Below are positions 33,020-42,528 of a stretch of DNA of 64,000 nt, in pieces. The translations under genes and the position numbers were made by a program. This stretch comes from Palsa-504 sp963800415 (lineage in GTDB: Bacteria; Actinomycetota; Actinomycetes; Streptosporangiales; Streptosporangiaceae). The stretch lies in NCBI GenBank assembly GCA_963800415.1, contig CAWDBS010000060.1, forward strand, positions 1-64,000, read 5' to 3'. The notes under the pieces are model-generated. The model saw only the letters and a program-made list of their open reading frames with translations, made no database searches and was not told the DNA's origin. Within the stretch, counting starts at the first letter, position 1; each line of letters opens with the position of its first letter.

Positions 33020-34114
33020 ATGCGTGTTGGCCTGATCGCGCCACCGTGGCTGCCGGTCCCGCCGCCCTCCTACGGCGGCACTGAGGGCGTCGTGGACAAC
33101 CTCGCCCGTGGCTTGCAGGCACTGGGCCACCAGGTCGCGCTTTTCACGGTCGGGGAGTCCACCTGCCCGGTGCCGCGTCAGTACCTCTACCAGAGCGCGG
33201 CGGAACCGATGGGCGCTGGCGTGAAAGAGGCGGCCCACGTCCTGGCCGCGTACGAGGCGCTCTCCGGCGTGGATGTCATTCACGACCACACCCTGCTCGG
33301 CCCGTTGCTGGCCAGCCGCCGCGGGCTCGGTCACCCGCCGGTCGTGGTGACCAATCACGGGCCGTTCGATTTCGAGGCTCGCCGCATCTTCCGCGAGATT
33401 GCCGGCACGGCAGCGATCGTGGCGATCTCGCACGCGCAGGCCGGCACGTCAGGCGGCATCCCGATCGCGGCGGTCATTTACCATGGCGTTGACCTGGACG
33501 TGTACCGGTTTGGGCCTGGTGAAGGCGGATACCTTCTGTTCATGGGGCGGATGTCGCCGGACAAGGGGGTGGACCGCGCCGTGCGGATCGCCAGGCGTGC
33601 AGGGAAACGGCTGGTGATCGTGACCAGGATGGGTGAGGCCGCGGAACGCGCCTACTACCGGCGGTGTGTGCGGCCGTTGCTTGGGCCTGATGCCGAGGTG
33701 TCCCGGGAGCGGACACTGGCCGGGCGGGTGGAGTTGTTCCGCGGGGCCACCGCCCTGCTGAACCCGATCAGCTGGTCTGAGCCGTTCGGCTTGGTGATGG
33801 CCGAGGCGCTAGCGACGGGAACGCCTGTGCTGGCGTTCCCGAACGGCGCGGCGCCGGAGATCGTCGAACACGGCCTGACCGGTTACCTCTGCGCCGACGA
33901 GGACGCCATGACAGCCGCGATCGGGCAGGTTCCCGGCCTTGAGCGCCGTCGGTGCCGTGCGGCAGCCGAGCAGTCGTTCTCCATCGACCGGATGGCCCGT
34001 GACCACGTCCGTCTCTACCGGCGGGTGCTCAGCGGCCGCTATCCGCTGGCTGACCCCAGGCACCCCGCGCCGGGCGCCGGGCCGCAGCAGCTGGCCCGGA
34101 GGGCGTCGGCGTGA
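33020..34114 (+). CDS. GT4-family glycosyltransferase
   Basis: 364 residues from ATG 33020 with AGGAGGTGACAGGAG upstream. The N-terminal domain starts MRVGLIAPPWLPVPPPSYGG TE, typical of GT4 acceptor loops; DVIHDHTLLGPLLASRRGLG and VVVTNHGPFDF follow. The GT-B donor domain has YLLFMGRMSPDKGVDRAVRI, LLNPISWSEPFGLVMAEALA (the E-x7-E motif) and GTPVLAFPNGAAPEIVEHGL TG. Such enzymes use nucleotide- or phospho-sugars; in this operon a maltose-, trehalose- or glucan-related acceptor is likely. The next gene overlaps by four bases. Confidence 0.8.
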   Translation: MRVGLIAPPWLPVPPPSYGGTEGVVDNLARGLQALGHQVALFTVGESTCPVPRQYLYQSAAEPMGAGVKEAAHVLAAYEALSGVDVIHDHTLLGPLLASRRGLGHPPVVVTNHGPFDFEARRIFREIAGTAAIVAISHAQAGTSGGIPIAAVIYHGVDLDVYRFGPGEGGYLLFMGRMSPDKGVDRAVRIARRAGKRLVIVTRMGEAAERAYYRRCVRPLLGPDAEVSRERTLAGRVELFRGATALLNPISWSEPFGLVMAEALATGTPVLAFPNGAAPEIVEHGLTGYLCADEDAMTAAIGQVPGLERRRCRAAAEQSFSIDRMARDHVRLYRRVLSGRYPLADPRHPAPGAGPQQLARRASA

Positions 34115-36246
34115 CCCGGCAGTGGGCGTTCAGCGGGCCTCCGCCCACTGACGGGTTCGGTGCGAGTTCGGTGACGCTGATCGAAGGATCTGCCTTCTGT
34201 ATCAGCGGGCCCGGAGGTGATATCGTCCCCGGCGGCTCACAAGGGCTGTTCGTGCGTGACACTCGGGTGGTGTCCCGCTGGGAACTGACGCTCGATGGCA
34301 CCGCGCCGTCTTTGCTGACCGTGCAGCACGGCGAGCCGTTTGCCGCGACATTCCTGAGCCGGGTGCCGCCCCGCCCGGGCCTCGCCGACAGCACGTTGCT
34401 CGTCGTGCGGCGGCGTTATGTAGGAGAAGGCATGCGGGAGGACGTGTCGTTGCGCAATGACGCCCCGCACCCCGTCACCTGCGCGGTCGTCCTCACAGTA
34501 GACTCCGATTTCGCGGACCTGTTCGAGGTGAAAGAGGGATGGGTGCATCCGCGGCACGACGTGCGCACCCGCATCGGGGACTCTCATCTGCACATCGTCT
34601 GGCGGGGCGGCGGACACGAGCACGGGGTGTTCGTGCGTTCCGGCCAGGGGGCTGAGGCGGTCACCGGCGGGCTGCGCTGGCAGGTGACGGTTCCGCCGCG
34701 GGGCGAATGGAGTACCTGCGTCGAGACCGTCCCATCTGTCGATGGCAGGGCACTGTCGCTGCGCCATCCTTGCGGCCAGCCGATCGAGCACACCACGCCC
34801 GCCCGCAACCTCAGGGACTGGCGGCGCCGCAGCCCGCAGCTGCGGACGGCGGATGGCGACTTCGCCGCCGTGCTGCGCGAGAGCATCAAGGACCTCGGCG
34901 TGCTCCGGATCTTCGACCCCGGCCACCCTGAGCGGGCAGTCGTGGCGGCTGGCGCGCCCTGGTTCATGGCCCTGTTCGGCCGCGACTCGCTGCTGACCTC
35001 CTGGATGGCCTTGCCGCTCGACGCCTCCCTTGCTGTCGGCACGCTGCAGACGCTGGCCGACCATCAAGGCCGGGCCGAACACCCGGCCTCGGAGGAGGAG
35101 CCAGGGCGGATCCTGCACGAGATGCGCTTCGGCCCGGCCGCGTCACTCGCGCTCGGCGGCGGCAGCGTCTACTACGGAACCGCCGACGCCACCTCGTTGT
35201 TTATCATGCTGCTCGGTGAGCTGAGCCGGTGGGGCCGCCATGACGTGCAGGTGCGGGCGCTGCTTCCGCACGCCGATCGCGCACTGGAGTGGGTCGAACG
35301 CTACGGCGACGCCGACGGCGACGGGTTCGTCGAATACGCTCGCAAGACCGAGCACGGCCTGGCCAACCAGGGCTGGAAGGACTCATGGGACGGGATCAAC
35401 TTCGCCGACGGCCGGATCGCCCAGCCGCCGATCGCTCTCGCTGAAGTCCAGGGCTACACCTACGCCGCCTACCTGGCGCGAGGGCGCTTGGCCCAGGAAG
35501 CAGGCGACACCGACGGCGCCCAGCGCTGGTCCGGCAAGGCCCGCCAGCTGAAGGAGGACTTCAACGAGGCGTTCTGGCTACCCGAGCACGGCTGGTTCGC
35601 CACGGGACTAGACCGGGACAAACGGCCAATCGACGCGCTGACCTCTAACATCGGGCATTGCCTCTGGACCGGCATCGCCGATCAGGACAAGGCGGCGCAG
35701 GTCGCTCAGCACCTGCTGTCCGATGAGATGTTCAGCGGCTGGGGCATCCGCACCCTCGCCACCTCGATGGCCTGCTACAACCCGATGAGCTACCACAACG
35801 GGTCCGTGTGGCCGCACGACAACGCCATCTGCGCCAGCGGCCTCATGCGCTATGGATTCGTGGAGCACGCCCAGCAGGTCGCCACGGCGATCCTGGATGC
35901 AGCCACCCATTTCGGCCACCGCCTGCCCGAGTTGTACTGCGGATACTCCCGGAGCGATTTCCCCGCCCCAGTGCCCTACCCAACGTCATGCTCCCCGCAA
36001 GCCTGGGCCGCTGCCGCCCCCCTGGAACTTCTGCGGGGCTTGCTGCGGCTCGACCCCCAACTGCCGGATCACCGCCTCTGGTGCGCGCCAGCGATCCCCG
36101 ACCGCTACCTGCCCTTGCACCTGGACAAACTGCGGCTCGGGGACATGGAGCTGACCATCCACGTTCGCGGCGACGGCTGGGAACTGGACGGACTTACAGG
36201 CAAGGGCATCGACCTCGTACGCTCACCGCGGCCCCCGACGCCATGA
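34111..36246 (+). CDS. Glycogen-debranching-type amylo-alpha-1,6-glucosidase
   Basis: 711 residues from GTG 34111, overlapping the glycosyltransferase stop by four bases. Residues 1-220 are the N-terminal glycogen-debranching beta domain (GDIVPGGSQGLFVRDTRVVS RWEL). The rest is an (alpha/alpha)6 barrel: WFMALFGRDSLLTSWMALPL, YYGTADATSLFIMLLGELSR, NQGWKDSWDGINFADGR, SYHNGSVWPHDNAICASGL. This family is widespread in bacteria beside trehalose and glucan genes. It fits release of glucose from branched glucans as the last step of the operon. Intact. Confidence 0.85.
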   Translation: MTRQWAFSGPPPTDGFGASSVTLIEGSAFCISGPGGDIVPGGSQGLFVRDTRVVSRWELTLDGTAPSLLTVQHGEPFAATFLSRVPPRPGLADSTLLVVRRRYVGEGMREDVSLRNDAPHPVTCAVVLTVDSDFADLFEVKEGWVHPRHDVRTRIGDSHLHIVWRGGGHEHGVFVRSGQGAEAVTGGLRWQVTVPPRGEWSTCVETVPSVDGRALSLRHPCGQPIEHTTPARNLRDWRRRSPQLRTADGDFAAVLRESIKDLGVLRIFDPGHPERAVVAAGAPWFMALFGRDSLLTSWMALPLDASLAVGTLQTLADHQGRAEHPASEEEPGRILHEMRFGPAASLALGGGSVYYGTADATSLFIMLLGELSRWGRHDVQVRALLPHADRALEWVERYGDADGDGFVEYARKTEHGLANQGWKDSWDGINFADGRIAQPPIALAEVQGYTYAAYLARGRLAQEAGDTDGAQRWSGKARQLKEDFNEAFWLPEHGWFATGLDRDKRPIDALTSNIGHCLWTGIADQDKAAQVAQHLLSDEMFSGWGIRTLATSMACYNPMSYHNGSVWPHDNAICASGLMRYGFVEHAQQVATAILDAATHFGHRLPELYCGYSRSDFPAPVPYPTSCSPQAWAAAAPLELLRGLLRLDPQLPDHRLWCAPAIPDRYLPLHLDKLRLGDMELTIHVRGDGWELDGLTGKGIDLVRSPRPPTP

Positions 36247-36335
36247 CAACGCCGGGAGGGGCAGTGCATGTCGGGCGGGTTCGCGGGGTCGCGGGAACTT
36301 GCTGCCGCGGGTTCGGTTTCGAGGAGGGCCGTCGA

Positions 36336-37331
36336 TGACAGATGAGCCGTACCGGACGATCATTGAGCCGTTCCGGATCCACTCGGTCGAGCCGATGCGG
36401 CTGACCACCCGGGCCGAGCGGGTGGCCGCCCTGGCCGCTGCGGGGAACAACCTGTTCGAGCTGCGGGCCGAGGACGTGCTGATCGACCTGCTCACCGACT
36501 CCGGTGACGAACAACTCCGGCGGCGGCCAGCCGGTCAGCCTGGCCAACATCAAGGCCGTCCGCGAGGTCTGCGACCGGTACGGCAAGCCGCTGTTCCTGG
36601 ATGCCTGCCGGTTCGCGGAGAACGCGTGGTTCATCAAGACCGGCGAGCCCGGCTACGCCGATGTCCCGGTCGCCGGGATCGTCCGGCAGATGGCGGCCCT
36701 GGCGGACGGGATGACGATGTCGGCGAAAAAGGACCCGCTGGCCAACATCGGCGGCTGGCTGGCCCTCAACGACGACAGCCTGGCCGCGCAGTCCCGCAAC
36801 CTGGAGATCCTCACTGAGGGCTTCCCCACCTACGGCGGGCTGGCCGGCCGGGACCTGGAGGCGATCGCCCAGGGGCTGAGCGAGTGCACCGACGAGGGCT
36901 ACCTGCGCTACCGGGTGCGCTCGATCGCCTACCTCGGTGAGGCGCTGGAGTCCGCGGGAGTGCCGGTCGTGGTCCCGTTCGGGGGCCACGCGGTCTTCAT
37001 CGACGCGCGCGCCCTGCTGCCGCACCTGGACCCGCTGCACTACCCGGGCCAGGCGCTGGCCTGCGCGCTGTACACCGAAGGCGGAGTGCGCGCCTGCGAG
37101 ATCGGAACCGTCATGTCCGGCCTGCGGCCAGATGGCACCGAGGTCCCGGCCGCCATGGACCTGGTCCGTCTGGCCGTCCCCCGCCGCACCTACACCCAAA
37201 GCCACCTCGACTACGTGACCGAAGCCGTCATCCGGGTGGCCAGCCGGGCAGCCGAGCTGCCCGGCATGCGCATCGTGTCCCAGCCCCGGCAGCTACGGCA
37301 CTTCACCGCACGGTTCGCGCCGCTGCCGTGA
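36336..37331 (+). pseudogene. tnaA: Tryptophanase/tyrosine phenol-lyase with a large internal deletion
   Basis: From ATG 36336 (GAGGAGG upstream) the frame reads IIEPFRIHSVEPMRLTTRAE, NNLFELRAEDVLIDLLTDSG. It then jumps at a repeated ACTCCGG to NNSGGGQPVSLANIKAVREV in another frame. The rest is complete: LFLDACRFAENAWFIKTG, DGMTMSAKKDPLANIGGWLA with the PLP lysine, EGFPTYGGLAGRDLEAIAQG, GGHAVFIDARALLPHLDPLH, RQLRHFTARF. Compared with E. coli TnaA about 140 residues are missing, including the GTGAMS and HQGR regions of the PLP pocket. A GTG or ATG start for the second part would give only a non-functional fragment. Confidence 0.8.
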
Positions 37332-37563
37332 CCCGGGCAGGAGTCCTCGACGGTACCCGGACTTTCCTCGCATCGAGCGTGGGACCTGCGGGATCGACCC
37401 AGCCGACGAGCTCTAATCGGGAAGTCTGCCCCGGAGGAGGCGGCGGAGATCTGATCCGGTCCGCACATGACGCGCCTCGACCGCCGATCGACATGCCCTG
37501 CTGGACGGACGCGGATTCGGCGTGTAACTGCCTTAAAGACGGCCTAAGTTCCGTTGCGCTCCG

Positions 37564-37818
37564 TTACGAGCCGCCAATGTAGTTGACGCGCTCGAGCCGC
37601 CTGATTGCACGGACGCCGCCTCGGTACCGATCAAGAAGCTGGACGCTGAGATCTGGGCTTTCTGCGGCGAAGAAGGCAGCAGCAGGACCGCTCCGAAGAA
37701 TCCCGCCGGTGGCGGTCGCCGCGATGACGAACGCAGCTGCCAGAGCCACGGCCTTCGTCCAGCCCGCCTCGAGCACCCGGCAACGGTACCGGCCTCCAGG
37801 CCACTGATTTCGCTGCAC
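37564..37818 (-). CDS. Short putative membrane or secreted protein
   Basis: 84 codons from ATG 37818. One hydrophobic segment (WTKAVALAAAFVIAATATGG) is followed by SPDLSVQLLDRYRGGVRAIR RLERVNYIGG, which has normal amino-acid balance. It could be a real small exported protein or the end of a larger lost gene. No family recognised. Confidence 0.35.
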   Translation of the reverse strand: MQRNQWPGGRYRCRVLEAGWTKAVALAAAFVIAATATGGILRSGPAAAFFAAESPDLSVQLLDRYRGGVRAIRRLERVNYIGGS

Positions 37819-37947
37819 TCATCGTGGGAGGTTCGGCCTGCATGATCGGGTCGTTCGCCTCTTACGCCGCTGCGTTAGCCGACCCATCATGCGGCTTTAG
37901 GGGAGGGTGCGCCGGATGCTGGGCTTAGAGGAGACGGCTGATCAAGA

Positions 37948-37972
37948 GCCGCGCCAAGTTGCCTGGCGCGGC
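37948..37972. terminator. GC-rich 9-bp stem-loop
   Basis: GCCGCGCCA (37948-37956) pairs perfectly with TGGCGCGGC (37964-37972) across AGTTGCC. No U-tract follows, as is common in actinomycetes. The surrounding 37332-38311 holds no other supported gene apart from the short ORF at 37564-37818. It may separate the tryptophanase relic from the APH-ATPase gene. Confidence 0.4.
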
Positions 37973-38311
37973 GTCATGTGATCGATCTGAGCCCGGAGGA
38001 AGTGGCGGACAGGGTCCGGGCCAGATTCTGACCTAGGCGGTGGCCGCCGGTCATGTAGCGGACGGCGCGAGCGGGCCCGGGCCGCCGCGGGCAGCGCATT
38101 GGCCCGCTCGATCGCCGCGATCACCGCGACGCTGGTGGCGGCCGGCGGCTTCGACACCCCCGGCGTCGCAGCTCGATGCGGTATCGCGATGGTGTCGTCT
38201 GTGCGCGGCGCGGCCGCCTCACATCTGGGGCAGAAGTCCCGCCGGACCGGGCCGCTAGGCCCTGCCGCGGGCCCGGCCCGGCCCGGAACGTGGATGCTGG
38301 GGTGGTGACGA

Positions 38312-39868
38312 ATGGCTGGGCGTGACGGCTTGATGCTGGCGCAGCTCGTGCATGAGCCCTACGCGGATGTGTCGGAAACGCATTCGGCCGTGGTGTTCTT
38401 CGCCGGAGACCGTGCGTACAAGCTGAAGAAGCCTGTCAACCTCGGCTTCCTGGACTTCAGCACGCCGGAGGCTCGCGCGGCAGCGTGCCAGCGCGAGGCC
38501 GAGCTCAACCGGCGGTTCGCCCCCGATGTATACCTGGGCGTCATGGAGGTATTCGACCCAGCTGGCCGGGTATGCGATCACCTGGTGGCGATGCGCCGGA
38601 TGCCGGCCAGCCGGCGGCTTTCTGCCCTGGTCCAGGCACGCGAGCCTGTCAGCGCCGCGGTCCGCCAGGTCGCGCGGATACTCGCCGTCCAGCATGCGTC
38701 GGCGCCGCGCGGCCCAGCCATCAGCGAGCAAGGCAGCCGTGACGCGCTATGGCGCCGGTGGAAGGACAACATCGAGCAGATCCGGCCCCTGCAGGGCGGG
38801 GTGCTCGAGGAGTCAGACGCCGATGAGGTCCAACGGCTTGCGGGGCGGTTCCTGGCCGGGCGCGCACCCTTGTTCGATGCTCGGATCCGCGGCGGCCGCG
38901 TCGTGGACGGGCACGGGGACCTGCTTGCCGAGGATATCTTCTGCCTTCAGGACGGCCCGCGGATCCTTGACTGCCTGGAGTTCGACGACCGGCTGCGCTG
39001 GGTCGACGGGCTCGACGACGCTGCGTTCCTGGCAATGGACCTGGAACGACTCGGCGCCAGCGAGCTCGCCGAGCGGTTCACCGGCTGGTACCTCGGGTAC
39101 TCCGCTGACCCCGCACCCACCTCGCTGCGCCACCACTACATCGCCTACCGGGCGTTCGTGCGCGCGAAGATCAGCTGCCTCCGCTGCCGTCAGGGCGATC
39201 CGCTGGCAGGCGGCGAGGCCCGGCAGCTGGCCGCCATGGCGCTGCGGCACCTGCACGCGGGGGCCATCACCCTGGTCCTGATCGGAGGGCTGCCCGGCAC
39301 CGGCAAGTCAGCGCTGGCCGGCGCCCTGGCCGGGCGGCTGGGCTTCACCGTGCTGAACAGCGACCGGATCCGCAAGGAACTGGCGGGAATCCCTCCTGAA
39401 CAGAAATCTCCCGCTCCATACCAGGCCGGCATCTACAGCCGGTCCTGGACCGAGCGCACCTACAAAGAGCTGCTTCACCGGGCTGCGGAGTTGCTCTCGC
39501 ACGGCGAATCGGTGATCGCCGACGCTTCATGGATCTCCGCGGACCACCGTGCCGCTGCGGCGGCCGTCGCTTACGGCGCAGCAGCCGACATCGTCCAGCT
39601 GCACTGCACGGCACCGGCCGAGCTGGCCGCGCGCCGGATGAGCAACAGGACCGGCAGCGCCTCCGACGCAGCCCTCCTGGTGGCGGAGAAAATGGCAGCC
39701 GCGCAGGCGCTGTGGCCGGAAGCCATCACCATCGACACGAGCGGCACCAAGCCGCCCGGGCCGGTCACCGTCTCAGCTGAGCCGGTCCGGCAGGCCCTCG
39801 AAGCGATCCGCCCGCACCAGCCCGAGCACCTCTGGCGGCCGAGCCGCCCCTACATGCTCCCGGACTGA
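38312..39868 (+). CDS. APH-like kinase / P-loop ATPase fusion (Rv2004c-like)
   Basis: 518 residues from ATG 38312. The first half is an aminoglycoside-phosphotransferase-like kinase: VVFFAGDRAYKLKKPVNLGF LDFS at the N-lobe, RVVDGHGDLLAEDIFCLQDG with His201/Asp203 as the catalytic-loop motif, and ILDCLEFDDRLRWVDGLDD. The second half is a P-loop kinase: LVLIGGLPGTGKSALAGALA (Walker A about 325-334), NSDRIRKEL, VIADASWIS and a lid with AARRMSNRT. Mycobacterial Rv2004c, a DosR-regulon member, has this architecture. Substrate unknown; not a proven resistance enzyme. Confidence 0.8.
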   Translation: MAGRDGLMLAQLVHEPYADVSETHSAVVFFAGDRAYKLKKPVNLGFLDFSTPEARAAACQREAELNRRFAPDVYLGVMEVFDPAGRVCDHLVAMRRMPASRRLSALVQAREPVSAAVRQVARILAVQHASAPRGPAISEQGSRDALWRRWKDNIEQIRPLQGGVLEESDADEVQRLAGRFLAGRAPLFDARIRGGRVVDGHGDLLAEDIFCLQDGPRILDCLEFDDRLRWVDGLDDAAFLAMDLERLGASELAERFTGWYLGYSADPAPTSLRHHYIAYRAFVRAKISCLRCRQGDPLAGGEARQLAAMALRHLHAGAITLVLIGGLPGTGKSALAGALAGRLGFTVLNSDRIRKELAGIPPEQKSPAPYQAGIYSRSWTERTYKELLHRAAELLSHGESVIADASWISADHRAAAAAVAYGAAADIVQLHCTAPAELAARRMSNRTGSASDAALLVAEKMAAAQALWPEAITIDTSGTKPPGPVTVSAEPVRQALEAIRPHQPEHLWRPSRPYMLPD

Positions 39869-39993
39869 ACGGCACCCATCCATCACCGGGCCGATCACGA
39901 TCTGCGCCCCCGCTGCGGTTATCCAGACGCATCAGCCCGGCGGCTTACGGCCCACCTCCGCCGAGATCGTAAGCGATTCGCCAACACTGCGCG

Positions 39994-40986
39994 GTGCTCC
40001 TGGCGTGCGCATCCGGCAACGCACTGCCAGCCCCGTTGCCGTCAGGGCGTCACATCTACCGCGGGCGGGTCCAGCACCGACCAGCCGGGCTCGCGATCGC
40101 CGGATTCGCCCCGGGCGGGCACCTGCCGGCGCTTGTCCTGACGGCCTGCGCCGCCGGCCTGCTCGCGACCCTGTTCACCGCCGCGCCCCGCCCGAAAAAG
40201 CATGTCCGGCCGCTTCTGGTGGCCTTGCAGCGGCATCCCGCCTACCGCGTCGCTGTGGTTAACCGCCGTCACGCTTGGCTATTCGCCGTGGCGGGAGACC
40301 GTATTGACACGGTAACCCAGCCACCGGCAGCGGGCGTGCGCAGCCCGCGTTACGGCGGCTGGTACGGCCTGGAATCGTACCGGGTCAACGAGCGCATCGC
40401 CGAACTCACGCACCATCACTTCCACGACATCGCCGGCATCCTCGCTCAGGCCAGCCGCCCCGGGCATGAGCGGCTCGTCGTCGGCGGCCACGCCGACACC
40501 ATCCCGCAGTTCCTCGCCATACTCCCGCCTGATCTGCGTGGCCGCTTCGCTGGCAGCTTCGTAGCGGACACCTCCACCATGACGCCCGCCCGGGTCCGGG
40601 CGCTCGCCAGCCCCATCGTCACGAACTGGGTGGAGAAGTCCGGGCAACAACTGGTCACCCGGATCCGGCAGGAGCCGCCAGGCGGCCTGGCCGCAACCGG
40701 GCTAGCGGCATGCCTCACCACGGTCCGCCAGCACGCGGTCCATATCCTGGCCGTACCCGGCCAGGGGCTGGTCCCGGGGTTCGCATGCCGGCAGTGCGGC
40801 GCGATCGGCGCCACCGCAGTCGGCTGCGCCGATGCAGGCAGCGCGGCATTCGCCGTCCCGGACCTCATCGAGGAAATAGCCGTCAGCACGCTCCATGACG
40901 GCGGCCAGGTCCAGGCTGTCCCCGACCCGCCCGGCGGAATCGCTGCCCACCTCCGGTTCCCGCTCAGCCGCCGCGACGGAACCTAG
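39994..40986 (+). CDS. baeRF-type (release-factor-like) protein with irregular N-terminus
   Basis: 330 codons from GTG 39994; the true start is unclear. From about residue 75 it matches the bacterial archaeo-eukaryotic release factor family (Rv2629-like): HVRPLLVALQRHPAYRVAVV, NRRHAWLFAVAGDRIDTV, INERI-like NERIAELTHHHFHDIAGILA, RLVVGGHADTIPQFLAILPP, AACLTTVRQHAVHILAVPGQ, GAIGATAVG and AVPDLIEEIAVSTLHDGG. Residues 1-70 (LLACASGNALPAPLPSGRHI) do not resemble the usual N-terminal domain, so the gene may have lost its first part. Family members act on, or mimic, peptidyl-tRNA hydrolysis at ribosomes. Confidence 0.65.
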   Translation: MLLACASGNALPAPLPSGRHIYRGRVQHRPAGLAIAGFAPGGHLPALVLTACAAGLLATLFTAAPRPKKHVRPLLVALQRHPAYRVAVVNRRHAWLFAVAGDRIDTVTQPPAAGVRSPRYGGWYGLESYRVNERIAELTHHHFHDIAGILAQASRPGHERLVVGGHADTIPQFLAILPPDLRGRFAGSFVADTSTMTPARVRALASPIVTNWVEKSGQQLVTRIRQEPPGGLAATGLAACLTTVRQHAVHILAVPGQGLVPGFACRQCGAIGATAVGCADAGSAAFAVPDLIEEIAVSTLHDGGQVQAVPDPPGGIAAHLRFPLSRRDGT

Positions 40987-41133
40987 CTATCATGGCCAGC
41001 ACACAGGCCACCCGCGCGACAACGGGCAGCCGGGCCAATTGCTACCGAGAGCACCACTTCGGTCAGCCCGGCCTGTCCGACACATCCCGTGGCGGTTCGG
41101 GATTGATGCGGTGCCTGCAGTCGTCCACTCCGT

Positions 41134-42474
41134 TCACCGGGCGATGCCGTGCGCGAGGTGGCTGATGAACCAGTCTTTGGCCAGCCCGGCGGCGGTCTCG
41201 AGGGTGCCCGGCTCCTCGAACAGGTGGGTGGCGCCGGGCACGACAGCCAGGTCGTTCTCGCAGCGTAGCTCCGCCTGGGCTCGGCGGTTGAGGTCCAGCA
41301 CCACGTCGTCATGGCCGCCGACGATGAGCAGTGTCGGTGCGGTCACGGCCGCGAGCCGGGGGCGGGCAAGATCGGGGCGGCCGCCGCGGGATACCACGGC
41401 CGCGATGCCAGTGCTGGGCTCGGCCGCCGCCCGCAGCGCCGCCGCGGCGCCGGTGCTGGCACCGAAATAGCCGACTGCGGCCCGGGCCGCGCGCGGCTGG
41501 GCGCGCAGCCATCCGGTGACCTCAACCAGGCGTCCGGCGAGCAAGCCGATGTCGAACACGTTGGCCCGGTCGAGTTCCTCTTCGGGGGTGAGCAGGTCGA
41601 AAAGGAGCGTGCCCAGCCCTGCCTCGTTCAGGACGCCGGCGACATACCGGTTGCGGGGGCTGTGCCTGCTGCTGCCGCTGCCGTGGGCGAAGACCACGAT
41701 CCCGCCGGGGTTCTCCGGCACGGTCAGGTAGCCGGCCAGGCGGACAACGCCGGCGCAGGGCTCGACTTCCTCGCTCCGGGCCGGCGGGTCAGCCCCACCG
41801 GTGGCGCGCGTGGTGCTGGCTTGTGCCGGGGACTGCGGCGTGGCGGCGCGTTCCAGGCAGGCGATGACCTCCTCATCGGACACCTGGGGGAACTCGGCGT
41901 AGAACTGCCCGATGGCGAAGAACCCTCTCGGCGTCTCCACGCAGACCAGCTCGTCGGCATCGGTGCCGATCCCTGCCTTCCATCCCGGCGGCGCGACCGG
42001 CACAGCGAGCACTACCCGCGCCGCCCCCTGCGCCCGGGCGATCTGGCAGGCGGCCCGGGCCGTGGACCCGGTGGCGATGCCGTCATCGACCACCACGGCG
42101 ACCCGCCCATCCAGCGGCTGGCGCGGCCGCCGGCCCCGGTAGCGCGCAGCGCGGGCTTGCACCGCAGCCTGCTCCTGCGCCTGGACCGCTGCGACCTCGT
42201 TGTCCGATACCAGGGCCGCGTGGACGATCTCGGGGTTGATGACCCGCACCCCGTCCTCGCCGACCGCGCCCATGCCCAGTTCGGGCTGGATCGGCACCCC
42301 GAGCTTACGCACGACGATGACATCCAGCGGCGCGCCCAGCGCCTGCGCCACCTGGAACGCGACAGGGACGCCGCCCCGCGGCAGGCCGAGGACAACGACG
42401 GGCTCGCCCCGCAGGTACCCGAGCCGGGCGGCAAGCCGCCGTCCCGCATCATCACGATCGGCGAAAACCATCAC
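41134..42474 (-). CDS. Phosphoribosyltransferase fused to dienelactone-hydrolase-like domain (Rv0571c-like)
   Basis: 446 residues from ATG 42474. Residues 1-215 are a type I PRTase: FADRDDAGRRLAARLGYLRG, VVLGLPRGGVPVAFQVAQAL, IVVRKLGVPIQPELGMGAVG, and the PRPP loop VAVVVDDGIATGSTARAACQ. Residues 245-446 are an alpha/beta hydrolase: GIVVFAHGSGSSRHSPRNRY, VGYFGASTGAAAALRAAA (nucleophile Ser in GAST G), PTLLIVGGHDDVVLDLNRRA and VPGATHLFEEPGTLE. Mycobacterial Rv0571c, also DosR-controlled, has the same fusion. Substrates are unknown. Transcribed toward the baeRF-like gene. Confidence 0.85.
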   Translation of the reverse strand: MMVFADRDDAGRRLAARLGYLRGEPVVVLGLPRGGVPVAFQVAQALGAPLDVIVVRKLGVPIQPELGMGAVGEDGVRVINPEIVHAALVSDNEVAAVQAQEQAAVQARAARYRGRRPRQPLDGRVAVVVDDGIATGSTARAACQIARAQGAARVVLAVPVAPPGWKAGIGTDADELVCVETPRGFFAIGQFYAEFPQVSDEEVIACLERAATPQSPAQASTTRATGGADPPARSEEVEPCAGVVRLAGYLTVPENPGGIVVFAHGSGSSRHSPRNRYVAGVLNEAGLGTLLFDLLTPEEELDRANVFDIGLLAGRLVEVTGWLRAQPRAARAAVGYFGASTGAAAALRAAAEPSTGIAAVVSRGGRPDLARPRLAAVTAPTLLIVGGHDDVVLDLNRRAQAELRCENDLAVVPGATHLFEEPGTLETAAGLAKDWFISHLAHGIAR

Positions 42475-42528
42475 GACTCCTCATGGCAAGCTTCCTCGCC
42501 GCCGGGCCGGTACGGCCAGGGACCATGG

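Noticed and set aside
38312..39868. Aminoglycoside resistance gene
   Set aside because: The kinase half is APH-like only in fold. The fused P-loop domain and stress-island context match the Rv2004c type, not resistance enzymes.
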